DNA from: an uncultured Brachyspira sp.
GTDB lineage: Bacteria > Spirochaetota > Brachyspiria > Brachyspirales > Brachyspiraceae
NCBI RefSeq assembly: GCF_944388875.1
Contig: NZ_CALXKQ010000001.1
Location: 424,199-488,198, forward strand
Direction of reading: 5' to 3'
Length of the DNA stretch: 64,000 bases
The stretch's first letter is position 1; each line of letters starts with the position of its first letter. Both the position numbers and the translations under genes were made by a program. The notes beneath the pieces are model-generated. The model was not told the DNA's origin, did not search any database, and saw nothing but the letters and a program-made list of their open reading frames with translations. Shown piece after piece: positions 1 through 8,629 of this stretch.

Positions 1-38
1 CGCACATTTTGCAACTAAGTATAAGTAGAAAAATCAAC

Positions 39-141
39 CCCAACATCAAACAACTACAAGCTGTAGCACCACTCCGCACGGTAACGCTCACCCTTACAGC
101 AAATACAATATATGTGCGGTTTATTACCCAACATCAAACAA
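39..141. repeat. Short direct repeat and CCGCACG-type inverted repeat beside hamB
   Basis: A 15-bp word (CCCAACATCAAACAA) occurs at 39-53 and again at 127-141. Between the copies lie CCGCACG (74-80) and GTGCGGT (114-120), which can pair. The segment lies just downstream of the hamB stop. The CCGCACG/CGTGCGG core recurs at 27.75-27.84 kb and 43.05-43.14 kb, so this looks like one member of a dispersed non-coding repeat family. The window edge hides what lies further left. Confidence 0.55.
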
Positions 142-144
142 TTA

Positions 145-2316
145 TTATATTTTAATATCTATACCATCATAAAAATATTGTAAAAAATAATAATCAAAAG
201 AATTTACATCAAATAATTTTATAATATCATCTTTTTTTTCTATAAATTGATTTAAAGTCTTATTAATACCATCTTTTTCATCAAAATTAAATTTAATAAT
301 ACCAGATTCATCAATTATTTTAGATAACATTCTAGGAAGTCCAAATTCTTCTAAAGTATAGACATGTGGTGGTAAAAATACATTTTGTAGATTATTAACA
401 AATTGAGATATATCTATCGCATTATCTTTTAAAATACATTTTTGTAATGTATTAATATCTGAAAATAAATTATATACATCAAATGATACTAAATTTTCAA
501 ACCTAAAATAATCATCTATTCCTATATAATTTTTAGTTGTATTTAAAATTTCTAATGATTTTGAATACCAACTATTTGAAATATCTATAACAAATTGTGA
601 CATATTAAAAATATCTTTTTCTTTCAAAGAATTTGGATACTTATGTAATATATTTAATATATATTTACAATCATTTTTCCAGTCATCATTAGAAAATGGC
701 AGTAACATATCTATTAGCTTATTATTCTCACTTGCTTCATATAATTCTTTAGTTATATTAAGCATAGTTTCTCTATCATTCTTTATTGAATGTTCATCTC
801 TAATACTGTAAAATTCTTCTTCATTTATCATTGATATCATTTCTTTTTTAGTTTCTTCTATATTATTTTTTTGTTCCTCCGTTAAATTATTAGATATTTC
901 TGTATTATCTATATCAATAATAGTAGAATCATTAATATCAATATTTAATTTATATTTTTTTTTAGCTGGAGGTTCTTCTAATAAATAAATATTACCTGTA
1001 TAATACTCAAACATCCTTCCTGCTCTACCCTTTATATTGTTGTATGTAAACCTATTAAATTGTTTTTTTGATATTTTATTACTATATAAAATTATATTCT
1101 CAGCAACTGTATTAACTCCTTCTATAAGTGAAGAAGTAGCAATTATCGTATTTATATGACTAATTTCTTTATAATTAAAAAGTCTAATTTGTATTTGAGA
1201 TAAATACTTTGGTATTTGAGCATTATGAATACCAATTCCTCTTTCAACTAATTTATATAAAATCCATTCATTAGAATAATGTAATTCTAACCATTCTAAA
1301 AAACTATTTTGCAATTCAGTATTTGAAGACATATTTATATCATATTTTTCTATACATTCTGTATATATATCTTTTATACTTATAACCGTATTTGTATATA
1401 TAATATTTTTTTTATTAAATAGCTTATTTCTTAATAATGAATTCAATTTATAATTTTTTAGATCTTTATTATTCTTTCCTTTAATAATGTAATCATGCTC
1501 TTCAACTTTTACTGTATTAAAATTAGTATAATAAAATTCATTATACTCTATAAATGGATTTTCTGATATTTCATCAATATTAGGAGCAATAAAATATTTC
1601 TGTGTTATTTCAGAACAATAATAAAATATTATTTGCTGCAATATAGAACTTCTTATATCAGCTTTTCCATCATTATCTTTGACTATTTCTATTTTATAAA
1701 ATTCATCAACAATTAGTAAATCAACATCGATACTAGATAATACTTTATAATATGTTAATGCTCTTTCTTGTGTAAAAATAAATATATTTTTAAAATATAT
1801 GTTTTCATTTGCTGTAGTAATAATATTATAATCATTATGAAACTTTTTATATATTCTTCTTCTAGTTTCATCAAGTAGTGCTATTGTAGGAACTATTATT
1901 AAAATATTTTTAGGTTTTCTTATAGATATTAAACTATCTATTATATAACTTTTACCAAAACTTGTAGGTGCACTTAATAATACATTATGACCACTCAAAA
2001 GTACATTTAATACTCTTAATTGCTCCCTATGTAATACTATAGATTTTTTATTATCACTTATAGAAAAAAAATTATAAACTAATTTATCTTCAAATATTGC
2101 ATCTTCAATATATTTATCTAAATATGGATATAGACCTGATATCCTTATTAAATGATAAAAAAACTGTCTATGACTCAAAGGTTGTAATTCGATATCTATA
2201 TTATTCCTTATATAATCTAATAGATTAATTAAGGCTTCTCTTGCCTCTTCTTCCTTTTCTTCATTAAATAATGAATTAATTTTTTTACATTCATCAAATA
2301 AATTAAATTCAATCAT
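145..2316 (-). CDS. hamB: Hachiman defence helicase HamB (DEAD/DEAH-box superfamily 2)
   Basis: A 723-residue SF2 helicase. An upstream HREQ element (about 96-99) precedes Walker A SAPTSFGKS (115-123), motif Ia PTIALLDE (143-150), a DEFY box as motif II (204-207), ATSSLIEGVN (393-402) and motif VI GRAGR (430-434). The C-terminal ~280 residues are rich in Asn/Ile and match no domain I can name. The gene overlaps hamA by 8 bp (ATGATTGA), so translation is probably coupled. In known Hachiman (also called AbpAB) systems the helicase senses aberrant DNA or DNA ends and controls the HamA nuclease; that role here is inferred from family and gene order. The motif II residue after Glu is Phe rather than Ala/Cys/His. 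An isolated DNA-repair helicase is a less likely alternative because of the tight hamA linkage. Confidence 0.88.
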   Translation of the reverse strand: MIEFNLFDECKKINSLFNEEKEEEAREALINLLDYIRNNIDIELQPLSHRQFFYHLIRISGLYPYLDKYIEDAIFEDKLVYNFFSISDNKKSIVLHREQLRVLNVLLSGHNVLLSAPTSFGKSYIIDSLISIRKPKNILIIVPTIALLDETRRRIYKKFHNDYNIITTANENIYFKNIFIFTQERALTYYKVLSSIDVDLLIVDEFYKIEIVKDNDGKADIRSSILQQIIFYYCSEITQKYFIAPNIDEISENPFIEYNEFYYTNFNTVKVEEHDYIIKGKNNKDLKNYKLNSLLRNKLFNKKNIIYTNTVISIKDIYTECIEKYDINMSSNTELQNSFLEWLELHYSNEWILYKLVERGIGIHNAQIPKYLSQIQIRLFNYKEISHINTIIATSSLIEGVNTVAENIILYSNKISKKQFNRFTYNNIKGRAGRMFEYYTGNIYLLEEPPAKKKYKLNIDINDSTIIDIDNTEISNNLTEEQKNNIEETKKEMISMINEEEFYSIRDEHSIKNDRETMLNITKELYEASENNKLIDMLLPFSNDDWKNDCKYILNILHKYPNSLKEKDIFNMSQFVIDISNSWYSKSLEILNTTKNYIGIDDYFRFENLVSFDVYNLFSDINTLQKCILKDNAIDISQFVNNLQNVFLPPHVYTLEEFGLPRMLSKIIDESGIIKFNFDEKDGINKTLNQFIEKKDDIIKLFDVNSFDYYFLQYFYDGIDIKI

Positions 2317-3274
2317 ATTTTTCTTCTAATTCTTCTAACTTTCTAAAAAAAAATTTGGATATAACTTCTTTACTATGCACTGGAAAAAGTATTAAATGAA
2401 AATTTATTTCTTCTCCTTTATAGACTTTTTCTATAAAATCAAAATTATCTAAAAAGAATTTTTTTACTATTTTTTTATGGCGAGCAATTATATTTGTTTT
2501 ATAATCATTATTTATAGAGTTATTTAATGATGTTATATCGCACTCATATAATATTAATATAGGTATATGTAATTGTTTTTTTATTTCATCAAGCGAATTA
2601 GTTTCATTTAGCATTATCTTAATATTATTATAAATATTCTTATCTATTATATTAAATTTTAACATATCATTTAAATCTTTAGAATTATAAGCCATTGATA
2701 TTTCTGATTTTAACTTATCATCTTCTAAAATAGATTTAATAGATTTTATAGCATTTTTTACTGCTTTTTCTACATCTTTGTAAAACTTTGATTCGCCTAA
2801 CCACAAATTAATTTGACCATTATTAATTGTGATATGTACACTATCAGAACCATTAACATAAGTATTTCTATTTGTTTTATGAAATATTTTAGGAACTACA
2901 TTTAAAGCATTATAATAATCTTTCATTATTCCATATAATAAAATTTCTCCTATTTCTCCAGATTTTTTTATATCATTTGGTTTAAGTTTTGAAATAGCTC
3001 TTTTAACCATACTCATTGGAGAATCTGACAATATTTTTCTTTCTTCAAATGAAAGTCCAACCTCCATAACTCTATCATATAAATAATTAACAAATTTATT
3101 AATTCTCCATTCTCCATTTTCATAATCATTAATTAAACTTAAAAGACAAAATTTTTCATAATATTCTTTTATATCAAGATTTAAATTCTTTAATATATCA
3201 TCAACCAATATATTAAATCTTATATTTATATTATTATAATTTGTTTTAGTTATTTCATTATATTTATTCTCCAT
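2309..3274 (-). CDS. hamA: Hachiman defence nuclease HamA (DUF1837, PD-(D/E)XK-like)
   Basis: A 321-residue protein with the conserved DUF1837 pattern: GEIGE (106-110), then NGSDSVH (141-147), then LGESK (159-163). This is the E...D...ExK arrangement of a PD-(D/E)XK nuclease, with E110, D144, E161 and K163 as likely active-site residues. The N-terminal 100 residues are helical and the C-terminal half is probably a family-specific cap. The start is backed by an AGAAGG Shine-Dalgarno 6 nt upstream. It is the first gene of a two-gene unit with hamB. Homologues act as nucleases that degrade DNA when released or activated by HamB, aborting infection. The name rests on motif and partner agreement; no database search was possible. 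Confidence 0.87.
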   Translation of the reverse strand: MENKYNEITKTNYNNINIRFNILVDDILKNLNLDIKEYYEKFCLLSLINDYENGEWRINKFVNYLYDRVMEVGLSFEERKILSDSPMSMVKRAISKLKPNDIKKSGEIGEILLYGIMKDYYNALNVVPKIFHKTNRNTYVNGSDSVHITINNGQINLWLGESKFYKDVEKAVKNAIKSIKSILEDDKLKSEISMAYNSKDLNDMLKFNIIDKNIYNNIKIMLNETNSLDEIKKQLHIPILILYECDITSLNNSINNDYKTNIIARHKKIVKKFFLDNFDFIEKVYKGEEINFHLILFPVHSKEVISKFFFRKLEELEEKYD

Positions 3275-3612
3275 TCAAACCTTCTACAATATTAATTTCT
3301 CTACAGTTTAAATTATAAATAAAACCATTAAATTATCAACCCACTATATATACCCTTAAATTCTAAACAGGGCTAACAGCCCGCGTCATAAACTTAATAA
3401 AAATTTTTTTGCTTCTTTTGACAAAGTCCGACTGTGGCGTAACAAAAAAGAAATATAACTCAATACCAGAAATAAAGAGTTATACCTCAAGATTGTAAAT
3501 GTTTTTTGGTTCTTTTTTACAAAAAAGAAATGCCATTTTTTTGGTTCTTTTTTTGGGCAAGCAAAAAAAGAACATGGAAAAAGTTTGCTTTCTTTTACAA
3601 AGAAGTTCTAAT
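3275..3612. repeat. Hairpin-rich A/T spacer between hamA and ileS
   Basis: A gene-free stretch dominated by repeated T-rich/A-rich arms. One perfect 11-bp stem is formed by GTTCTTTTTTT (3544-3554) and its complement (3563-3573). A second has TTCTTTTTT (3510-3518) pairing with AAAAAAGAA (3521-3529) across only 2 nt. Similar units start near 3405 and 3583. I see no ORF with coding character. The units resemble degenerate copies of one hairpin and probably mark repeated intergenic insertion or slippage. Confidence 0.6.
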
Positions 3613-3650
3613 AAAAAAGGATAGCCAGCAAACACCAGCTACCCTTTTAT
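3613..3650 (-). terminator. Rho-independent terminator of ileS
   Basis: Read on the minus strand, AAAAGGGTAGC pairs with GCTATCCTTTT (11 bp with one G-U pair) around a 12-nt loop, followed by a T run. It lies 24 bp past the ileS stop codon. Confidence 0.85.
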
Positions 3651-3673
3651 AATATCTAAATATTAATTATTTT

Positions 3674-6445
3674 TTATCTCACTGCCTCAGCACATCTAGT
3701 ACATAACTCTTTATGCTCGCTGTCTGTTCCTACACTGTCATAATGTCCCCAACAGCGTACGCATTTTTCATGACTAGCTTTCTCTGTCTTAACATAAGAA
3801 ACACCGCCCTCTATAAATGTATCGTCCTTGCTGTCTGAAATTGTTACTTTACTTACAATGAATACTTCGTTTAAATATTTTTGGTATTTTGTAAGTAAGT
3901 CTTTTGAAGATGATTCTTTAGTGCATATTGTTATATAAGCCTCTAAAGATTTACCTATAGTGTTGTTATCTCTGGCTCTTTCAAGCGATAATAATACATC
4001 ATCACGTACTTTAAGAAGTGAAGCCCATTCTTGTTCTAACTCTAAATCAATCAAACTATCATCAGCTTTAGGATATAATTCCAAATGTACAGAAGAAGCA
4101 TTTTCCTCTTTATAGTATCCCCAAACCTCATCAGTTGTGAAAGGAAGTACAGGAGCTATAAGTTTTACTAATACATCTAATATTTCAGCAAGTACAGTCT
4201 GAGCACTTCTTCTTGAAACAGAATCTTTTCTGTCGCAGTATAATCTGTCTTTTATAATATCAAAGTAAGTAGCAGAAAGTTCAACTACACAGTAATTGAT
4301 AAGTCTTTGATAGAATAAATGAAACTCATAACCCTCGCAGGCCTTATCAGCAACTTTTATAAAGCTATGAAGTCTTGATAATGCATATCTGTCTACAGGA
4401 AGTAAATCTTTAACTTCGATCTTTTCTTTGCTGTAATCAAAATCAGAAATATTTCCAAGCAAATATCTGAAAGTATTTCTTATTTTTCTGTAATTGTCAG
4501 CAATAGCTTTCATCATATTATCGCCAACACGTGCATTGTGAGTAAAGTCTTCACTTATACACCAAAGCCTTAATATATCAGCACCATATTTGTCAATAAC
4601 TTCTAAAGGCGAAACAACATTGCCGGCACTTTTATGCATAGCTCTGCCTTGTTCATCTAAAGTCCAGCCATGAGTTACAAGCTCTTTATATGGAGGAATT
4701 CCTCTTATAGCCATAGAAGGCCAAATTGCAGCTTGGAACCAGCCTCTGTATTGATCTCCTCCCTCCAAATATATATCAACAGGGAAAACACCGTCCAAAT
4801 CTTTATTGGTTTTCTGTGCAGCAAATGATGATACTCCAGAATCAAACCATACGTCCAAAATATCCTCTTCTTTGCCAAAATCAGAAGATCCGCATTCACA
4901 TTTAGTACCTTCAGGAAGTAAGTCTTTAGGCTCTAATTCAAACCATACGTCCATTCCTTTAGTTTTTACTATTTCAGCAAAATGTTTAGTAGACTCTGCA
5001 GTAAGCAAAGTTTTTCCGCAGTTTTTACAGTAGAATGCAGGTATAGGAACACCCCAAGAACGCTGTCTTGATAAACACCAATCTGGACGATTTTCAAGCA
5101 TCTTTCTCATTCTGTCATGTCCCCAAGTAGGATACCATTTAATATTATCTAAAGATTTAACAGTTCTTTCATCTATATGATCATGCTTCATATCCATAAA
5201 CCACTGAGAAGTAGCTCTGAATATCAAAGGATTTTTACATCTCCAGCAAATAGGATAACTATGTGTAACTTTTTCTTTATAGAATAATGAACCGTTATTT
5301 TCAAGTATTTCAATTACTTTAGGATTAGCATCTCTTACTTTCATGCCCTGCATTTCTGGAAACTCACTAGTATATCTTCCAGCCTTATCTACAGGACAGT
5401 ATATATCAAGTCCGTAATTAACCCCTGTCTGATAGTCTTCCATACCATGACCAGGGGCAGTATGAACAACACCAGTACCAGCAGTAGCTTCAACATAATC
5501 AGCAAATACAACAGCAGATTTTCTATCCTTTATAAATGGGTGAGCTATTTCAAGTTTTTCAATTTCTTCTATAGAAATAGGAATAATATCTCTGCCTTCT
5601 GCTTTCATATCTTTTTTACCAAGAACAGTATCAACTAGGCTTTTAGTCATTATTGCATATCTTCCGTCTATTTCAACAGCCACATAATCTAAATCTCTAT
5701 TGAAAGCACAAGCCATATTTGAAGGAAGTGTCCAAGGAGTAGTAGTCCATATCATAACATCAACGTTTCCATTTAGTTTATCATTGATTTTATTTAATAC
5801 TGGAAATCTAACATAAACACTTGTAGAAGTATGATTATCATCATATTCTATTTCGGCAGCAGCCAATGCAGTTTCACAGTCCATACACCAGTGAATAGTT
5901 CTTAAGCCTTTGTATATATATCCTTTTTCTACTAATTGTGCAAATACTTCAACTATTTCAGATTCATATTCAGGCGACATAGTAAGGTAAGGATTTTCCC
6001 AATCCCCCATTACACCAAGTCTTTTAAACTCTTTTCTTTGAATATCAATATATTTCTGAGCATAAGCACGGCATTTTTTTCTCATTATAAATTTAGAAGT
6101 TTCTTTATATTTATCTCCCAAACTCTCCTGCACCTTTAATTCTATAGGCATACCATGACAGTCCCATCCAGGAACATAAGGAGAATCAAAACCTTTAGCA
6201 GATTTATACCTTACAATAATATCTTTAATAATTTTATTTAATGATGTTCCAATATGAATATCTCCATTCGCATAAGGCGGTCCATCATGTAAAATACATT
6301 TAGGAGCACCTTTTCTTAATTCTCTAAGCTGTTGATAAAGTTTTTCTTCGTCCCATTTTTTTATTATTTTGGGCTCTTTTTCCTTTAAACCTGCTTTCAT
6401 AGGAAAAGCGGTTTTAGGCAAATTGATAGTAGAACTATAATCCAT
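3674..6445 (-). CDS. ileS: Isoleucine-tRNA ligase
   Basis: Class I aminoacyl-tRNA synthetase of 923 residues that charges tRNA-Ile. The HIGH-type motif is HIGT (64-67, in GDIHIGTSLNK). The KMSKS-equivalent loop reads AMHKSAG, a divergent form. The CP1 editing domain is present (TTTPWTLPSN and GTGVVHTAPGHGMEDY). A C-terminal zinc site has two CxxC pairs (CVRC and CTRC). The start was placed at the ATG giving MDYSSTINLPKTAF, which matches family N-termini and has GGAG about 10 nt upstream; an in-frame start 48 nt further up lacks that support. It is monocistronic, with its own terminator. Confidence 0.96.
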   Translation of the reverse strand: MDYSSTINLPKTAFPMKAGLKEKEPKIIKKWDEEKLYQQLRELRKGAPKCILHDGPPYANGDIHIGTSLNKIIKDIIVRYKSAKGFDSPYVPGWDCHGMPIELKVQESLGDKYKETSKFIMRKKCRAYAQKYIDIQRKEFKRLGVMGDWENPYLTMSPEYESEIVEVFAQLVEKGYIYKGLRTIHWCMDCETALAAAEIEYDDNHTSTSVYVRFPVLNKINDKLNGNVDVMIWTTTPWTLPSNMACAFNRDLDYVAVEIDGRYAIMTKSLVDTVLGKKDMKAEGRDIIPISIEEIEKLEIAHPFIKDRKSAVVFADYVEATAGTGVVHTAPGHGMEDYQTGVNYGLDIYCPVDKAGRYTSEFPEMQGMKVRDANPKVIEILENNGSLFYKEKVTHSYPICWRCKNPLIFRATSQWFMDMKHDHIDERTVKSLDNIKWYPTWGHDRMRKMLENRPDWCLSRQRSWGVPIPAFYCKNCGKTLLTAESTKHFAEIVKTKGMDVWFELEPKDLLPEGTKCECGSSDFGKEEDILDVWFDSGVSSFAAQKTNKDLDGVFPVDIYLEGGDQYRGWFQAAIWPSMAIRGIPPYKELVTHGWTLDEQGRAMHKSAGNVVSPLEVIDKYGADILRLWCISEDFTHNARVGDNMMKAIADNYRKIRNTFRYLLGNISDFDYSKEKIEVKDLLPVDRYALSRLHSFIKVADKACEGYEFHLFYQRLINYCVVELSATYFDIIKDRLYCDRKDSVSRRSAQTVLAEILDVLVKLIAPVLPFTTDEVWGYYKEENASSVHLELYPKADDSLIDLELEQEWASLLKVRDDVLLSLERARDNNTIGKSLEAYITICTKESSSKDLLTKYQKYLNEVFIVSKVTISDSKDDTFIEGGVSYVKTEKASHEKCVRCWGHYDSVGTDSEHKELCTRCAEAVR

Positions 6446-6766
6446 CTTATTTTTGCTCCATTTTAAATTTTCTTTAATATTTTTGATATGCAATTCTATA
6501 CTATAAGCAGGAATTTTACAAGTTTTTATTTTATATAAAAATATTTAAATAGACACTATTATAACTAAAAAATACATTTAATTTATACTGAAATTTTTTA
6601 AGTTTGTCAACTGATGTACTTTATATAGAATTATCAACTTTTTTGCCGCACAAAAAAGTTGCAAAAAACGCATATACTATAGCTTAATATTTTAAGAATA
6701 TATGTTAAATGTAATATAACACCATTATTTTATGTCAAAATAAAATTATATTTTTGTTTTAATATA
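6446..6766. repeat. Intergenic region upstream of ileS with a perfect hairpin
   Basis: No gene is seen. AACTTTTTTG (6636-6645) and CAAAAAAGTT (6651-6660) form a perfect 10-bp stem with a CCGCA loop. This is similar in style to the hairpins at 3.5 kb. The ileS promoter must lie here, but I could not pick one -35/-10 pair with confidence. Confidence 0.5.
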
Positions 6767-7105
6767 TCAAATCTTTAACCATTTCAAATATATTTCATTA
6801 TCTTCATACTTACTAACAATTTTCACATAACCATAAAAAAAAGTTATTTGATATGTTTCTATATTGGTTCTTATTTTTATACCATTTGGGGATGCTATTT
6901 CTTTTAACTGCTATTTTGTTAAATTTATATTTTTTGATAAATAACCTTTTTCTCTTTCTATTTCGACAATAGTATCAGAAAAATATACCTCATAAAAAGA
7001 TATATCTTCATCATAAAAACCTAAACTTAATTCTGCATTATCAATTAGGAATTTCACAAGTTTTTTATTTTGAACTTATAGTTGATAATAATTAATATTT
7101 GACAT
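6767..7105 (-). pseudogene. Degenerate small gene, two in-frame stops (unknown function)
   Basis: A single minus-strand frame of 113 codons runs from ATG (7105) to TGA (6767). It is interrupted by TAA at codon 10 (7076-7078) and TAG at codon 65 (6911-6913). Both sides of each stop keep protein-like composition: FLIDNAELSLGFYDEDISFY before the second stop, and a Tyr/Ile-rich segment ending in EIYLKWL after it. The frame holds throughout without indels, so nonsense mutations broke it. No family is recognised. The alternative is chance reading in AT-rich DNA, which is less likely given the even composition. Confidence 0.5.
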
Positions 7106-7171
7106 TATAATTTTTATTTTAAAGAAAATATGTTCTATAAAAAATATTTATTATAGCAAATTCTAATTTAT

Positions 7172-8155
7172 TTATTTTATATCATCAAAGCATTTAAAAC
7201 CATGAGAAGCCTCAGCACTTTTTACAGCATTATTAATAGCACGCCCCATAACAATAGCAGCAATAGTACCCACAGCATCCAAATTAGCATTAATATCACC
7301 AACACTCATAGCATAAATACTGTCGCCGTCTAATGTAGTATGAACAGGCTTTATTGTTCTTGCAAATCCATTATGTGCCATAGAAGCAATTTTTCCCATC
7401 TGCGATTTTGTAAACTTAGCATTTGTTATAACAGCACCTATTGTAGTATTTGTAACTATATCATTTGCTGTGGAAGTAAATGTTAAATTTTTATTTTGAG
7501 TAATTTTTATAAGCTCATCTTCAGAACTCCTTAATCCGTCCTTATTTTCATTAAGAAGCCCTGCCATCATTTTACCATTATCATAATCATATATATCTCC
7601 GAAAGCATTAACTGAAACAACAGCCCCTACTTTTACATCGTCAATTTGAACAGCATAAAAACCAAGCCCAGACTTCATAATATAATCAGTGCCTAATATC
7701 TTACCTACACAAGCACCAGTACCAGCACCATAATTACCCATCTTAGGATTATTATTTTCTGCATTTATACAAGCCTCATAAGCCATATTAATATCAGGAC
7801 GAACTTTATAATCTCCTATACGCAAATCAAATATACAAGACTGACAAACCAAAGGAACCTTTGTAACCCCTACATCAAAACCAATATTTCTCTCTTCTAA
7901 ATACTTCATTACTCCGCCTGAAGCATCAAGCCCAAAAGCACTTCCTCCGCTTAAAAGAACCGCATGTATTATTTCCGCAGAAGCAAAAGGCTTTGTTAAT
8001 TCGCTCTCTCTTGAAGCAGGTCCCCCGCCTCTTACATCCAAACCAGTAACGGCTCCCCTCTCACATATTATAACTGTACATCCTGTTGCAGCTTCTTTAT
8101 TTTGAGCATTTCCTATTTTTATATTTTCTATATCTGTTATTTTTATCTCTTTCAT
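7172..8155 (-). CDS. P1 family (DmpA-like) peptidase / L-aminopeptidase-D-esterase
   Basis: A 327-residue N-terminal-nucleophile-fold protein of the DmpA/P1 family. These proteins self-cleave ahead of a catalytic Ser/Thr and then act as aminopeptidases or amidases. Visible family features are the GCTVIICERGAVTGLDVRGG segment, LLSGGSAFGLDA (the conserved GGSAFGL box), GNYGAGTGACVGK, and a late segment TNTTIGAVITNA just upstream of which self-cleavage occurs in the family. The start is the ATG giving MKEIKITD, preceded by GAGG; a TTG four codons upstream overlaps that ribosome site and is rejected. No signal peptide is seen, so it is cytoplasmic. The substrate is unknown. Confidence 0.88.
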   Translation of the reverse strand: MKEIKITDIENIKIGNAQNKEAATGCTVIICERGAVTGLDVRGGGPASRESELTKPFASAEIIHAVLLSGGSAFGLDASGGVMKYLEERNIGFDVGVTKVPLVCQSCIFDLRIGDYKVRPDINMAYEACINAENNNPKMGNYGAGTGACVGKILGTDYIMKSGLGFYAVQIDDVKVGAVVSVNAFGDIYDYDNGKMMAGLLNENKDGLRSSEDELIKITQNKNLTFTSTANDIVTNTTIGAVITNAKFTKSQMGKIASMAHNGFARTIKPVHTTLDGDSIYAMSVGDINANLDAVGTIAAIVMGRAINNAVKSAEASHGFKCFDDIK

Positions 8156-8216
8156 AATATTCCTCAATTTATGATGGTATTATTTTTTATATTATATATT
8201 AAATTATAATTTTTAG

Positions 8217-8245
8217 TTGACAAAAAATAAAAAATATTATATACT
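8217..8245 (+). promoter_or_regulatory. Sigma70-type promoter, TTGACA-N17-TATACT
   Basis: TTGACA at 8217-8222, a 17-nt spacer and TATACT at 8240-8245 form a near-consensus promoter pointing toward the symporter genes. It lies about 240 nt before the first clear start codon at 8488, which implies a long 5' leader or a short untranslated RNA. Confidence 0.6.
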
Positions 8246-8487
8246 TACTGCTAATAGAAATATATTTAAATCAATTAATCGAGGTATTTAATAGTGAAAT
8301 ATCTAAACATAATTAAATATTCTTTTTCTTCTATTCAGAAAGCATCTTATCATATAACAACCCTATCAAGGTGATAGAATAATCTATTTTTCACAAATCA
8401 ATACGTACATATTTTAATGTTCAAAATTTTTAATTCCAAGATCATTGGAATATAAAATTATAATATTAATCTAATAAGGAGAAATTT
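8246..8487 (+). other. Long 5' leader of the symporter operon (no firm gene)
   Basis: About 235 nt lie between the predicted promoter and the small gene at 8488. It contains a possible GTG-started 26-codon ORF (8294-8374) with GAGG 9 nt upstream and a TTCCAA/TTGGAA hairpin (about 8434-8450). I recognise no known riboswitch. This could be an attenuating leader or only untranslated sequence; evidence for either is thin. Confidence 0.3.
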
Positions 8488-8598
8488 ATGACAGGTTCAT
8501 GGCTTATGGATTACTTTATTTACGGCTGCGGTGTATTAATGATAGTACCTATTATAGCATGCATTTTCAGAGCCTTAAAAAATAAAGTAAATAAGTAA
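8488..8598 (+). CDS. Small membrane protein, likely symporter accessory subunit (36 aa)
   Basis: A 36-residue protein starting MTGSWLMDYFIYGCG. It has one hydrophobic helix (roughly 10-29) and a basic tail KNKVNK. The start has a strong AAGGAG 6-7 nt upstream, and the gene ends 31 bp before the symporter start. Tiny one-helix proteins encoded directly before SSS or NSS transporters are a known pattern (symporter small accessory protein, YhdT-like or MetS-like subunits). The role in assembly or stability of the transporter is inferred from position, size and topology. Confidence 0.72.
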   Translation: MTGSWLMDYFIYGCGVLMIVPIIACIFRALKNKVNK

Positions 8599-8629
8599 TT
8601 AAAACAAAATAAAAGGAGATAACAACAAA

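Noticed and set aside
6446..6766. T-box riboswitch upstream of ileS (and likewise leuS)
   Set aside because: No T-box core sequence or antiterminator/terminator pair was found upstream of either synthetase gene.
8294..8374. 26-codon GTG leader ORF in the symporter leader
   Set aside because: It has a GAGG site but non-optimal spacing, no recognisable run of control codons and no paired attenuator. Kept only as a possibility in the leader entry.
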